From Prevotella sp. UBA3837 (lineage in GTDB: Bacteria > Bacteroidota > Bacteroidia > Bacteroidales > Bacteroidaceae), in the NCBI GenBank assembly GCA_002392835.1, contig DGHX01000144.1, positions 12,642 through 27,370 on the forward strand: a DNA stretch of 14,729 bases. The letters run 5' to 3'. A model generated the notes under the pieces. The model did not search any database, was not told the DNA's origin, and was given only the letters and a program-made list of their open reading frames with translations. This document shows, piece by piece, positions 14,040 through 14,729 of the stretch; position 1 is the first letter of the stretch; each line of letters opens with the position of its first letter. The translations under genes and the position numbers were made by a program.

Positions 14040-14729
14040 TTATTGTGTTACAGAATGTTTATACTTACGCATCCACAGGCAGAACCATGCCAGTGCCACT
14101 ACGAAGGTGGCCCCGGCCACGATGTTGGCCTGTGCCTCGGGCATGCTGAATGCCTGCACCGACACGAAGAAGGTGGTGCACACCACGGTCATGAACAGCG
14201 CCGGTATGAGGGTGATGATGTATGGCTTGCGCTGCTGCACCAAAAACACGGTGATGGCCCAGAGCATGAAGACGGAGAGCGTCTGGTTGCTCCATCCGAA
14301 CCAGCTCCACAGCTTCTCAAATCCGCTGACGTAGCCAGGTATCTGCTGCGCCTTCAGGTCTTCGTTCATGTCCCACAGCACCAGGGCTATGACAGCGGCG
14401 AAGAGGGGTATGCAGATGTAGAAGCGCTTGCGAATGGTCTTCTGGCTCAGCTTGATGAAGTCGGCGATGATGAGGCGGCAGGAGCGCAGGGCGGTGTCGC
14501 CGCTGGTGATGGGCGCTGCCACCACGCCGAGGATGGCCAGTATGCCTCCGAAGGTTCCCAGCCAGCTGTTGCAGATGGTGTTCACTATCGAGGGGGCTCC
14601 GTCACTGACGGCGGCTCCGGGCAGCTCGGCATAGCCCGGCGTGGGCTGGTTGTAGAAGAAGTACATGGCCACGGTGGCCCAGATGAGTGCCACGATGCCC
14701 TCGGTGATCATGGCTCCGTAGAAGATGGG
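14040..14729 (-). CDS. cstA: Carbon starvation protein CstA, C-terminal part (gene runs off the window)
   Basis: The frame is open to the last base, so 229 C-terminal residues are present and the start lies beyond the window. An internal Met at 14711 is not the start: PIFYGAM precedes it in frame. The family-typical YGAMITEGIVALIWATVAMYF is followed by a glycine-rich helix (GTFGGILAILGVVAAPITSG), the conserved SGDTALRSCRLIIAD segment and at least four further membrane helices. CstA proteins are inner membrane transporters, reported to take up peptides or pyruvate during carbon limitation. The C-terminus (KYKHSVTQ) is cytoplasmic in style. A 12-base gap to the beta-barrel gene suggests co-transcription with the genes that follow, which would link them to carbon-starvation control if that regulation holds here. 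Confidence 0.92.
   Translation of the reverse strand, partial: PIFYGAMITEGIVALIWATVAMYFFYNQPTPGYAELPGAAVSDGAPSIVNTICNSWLGTFGGILAILGVVAAPITSGDTALRSCRLIIADFIKLSQKTIRKRFYICIPLFAAVIALVLWDMNEDLKAQQIPGYVSGFEKLWSWFGWSNQTLSVFMLWAITVFLVQQRKPYIITLIPALFMTVVCTTFFVSVQAFSMPEAQANIVAGATFVVALAWFCLWMRKYKHSVTQ

Noticed and set aside
14040..14711. Complete 223-residue protein starting at the Met at 14711
   Set aside because: The frame continues to the window edge with family-typical residues before that Met, so it is an internal residue of a longer CstA.

Overview
The window looks like a chromosomal segment of a fairly GC-rich member of the Bacteroidota, most likely order Bacteroidales and close to Prevotellaceae. 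The reasons are the Bacteroidales-type omega subunit, the gene string bamD - rpoZ - DUF4293 protein - engB, a secreted GH92 mannosidase, a Bacteroidota-type sigma promoter (TTTG-N19-TAAATTTG) in front of bamD, and a lack of clear Shine-Dalgarno sequences. No RNA gene, CRISPR array, insertion sequence or phage gene is visible. Almost everything is housekeeping.

Layout. One gene is on the + strand: the 3' part of a CCA-adding tRNA nucleotidyltransferase (1-1139). All others are on the - strand and are best read from the right end leftwards. (a) cstA (cut by the window edge) - outer membrane beta-barrel protein - nadC - truA, tightly packed (gaps of 12 and 3 bases, then a 1-base overlap). (b) A 306-base gap with a nested palindromic element, heptamer repeats and a terminator-like hairpin. 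(c) A DMT/EamA-family transporter followed 31 bases later by a GH92 alpha-mannosidase. (d) A 274-base gap with a 21-base tandem repeat array, a perfect 9-bp hairpin and the bamD promoter. (e) bamD - rpoZ - DUF4293 protein - engB - uup. (f) A 7-base tandem repeat tract filling the uup/recR gap. (g) recR - four-helix membrane protein - GT2 glycosyltransferase - GNAT acetyltransferase. The last three are joined by ATGA stop/start overlaps, and the acetyltransferase ends 11 bases from the convergent CCA gene.

How the genes work together. Block (e) groups envelope assembly (BamD), transcription (omega) and ribosome-associated factors (EngB, Uup), consistent with a growth-linked operon. Block (g) couples RecR to an apparent small envelope or glycan module: membrane protein, membrane-anchored glycosyltransferase and acetyltransferase. 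Block (a) mixes pyruvate/peptide uptake, NAD synthesis and tRNA pseudouridylation. I found no convincing new multi-gene system. The least explained features are the non-coding repeats in the three intergenic regions and the C-terminal domain of the glycosyltransferase.
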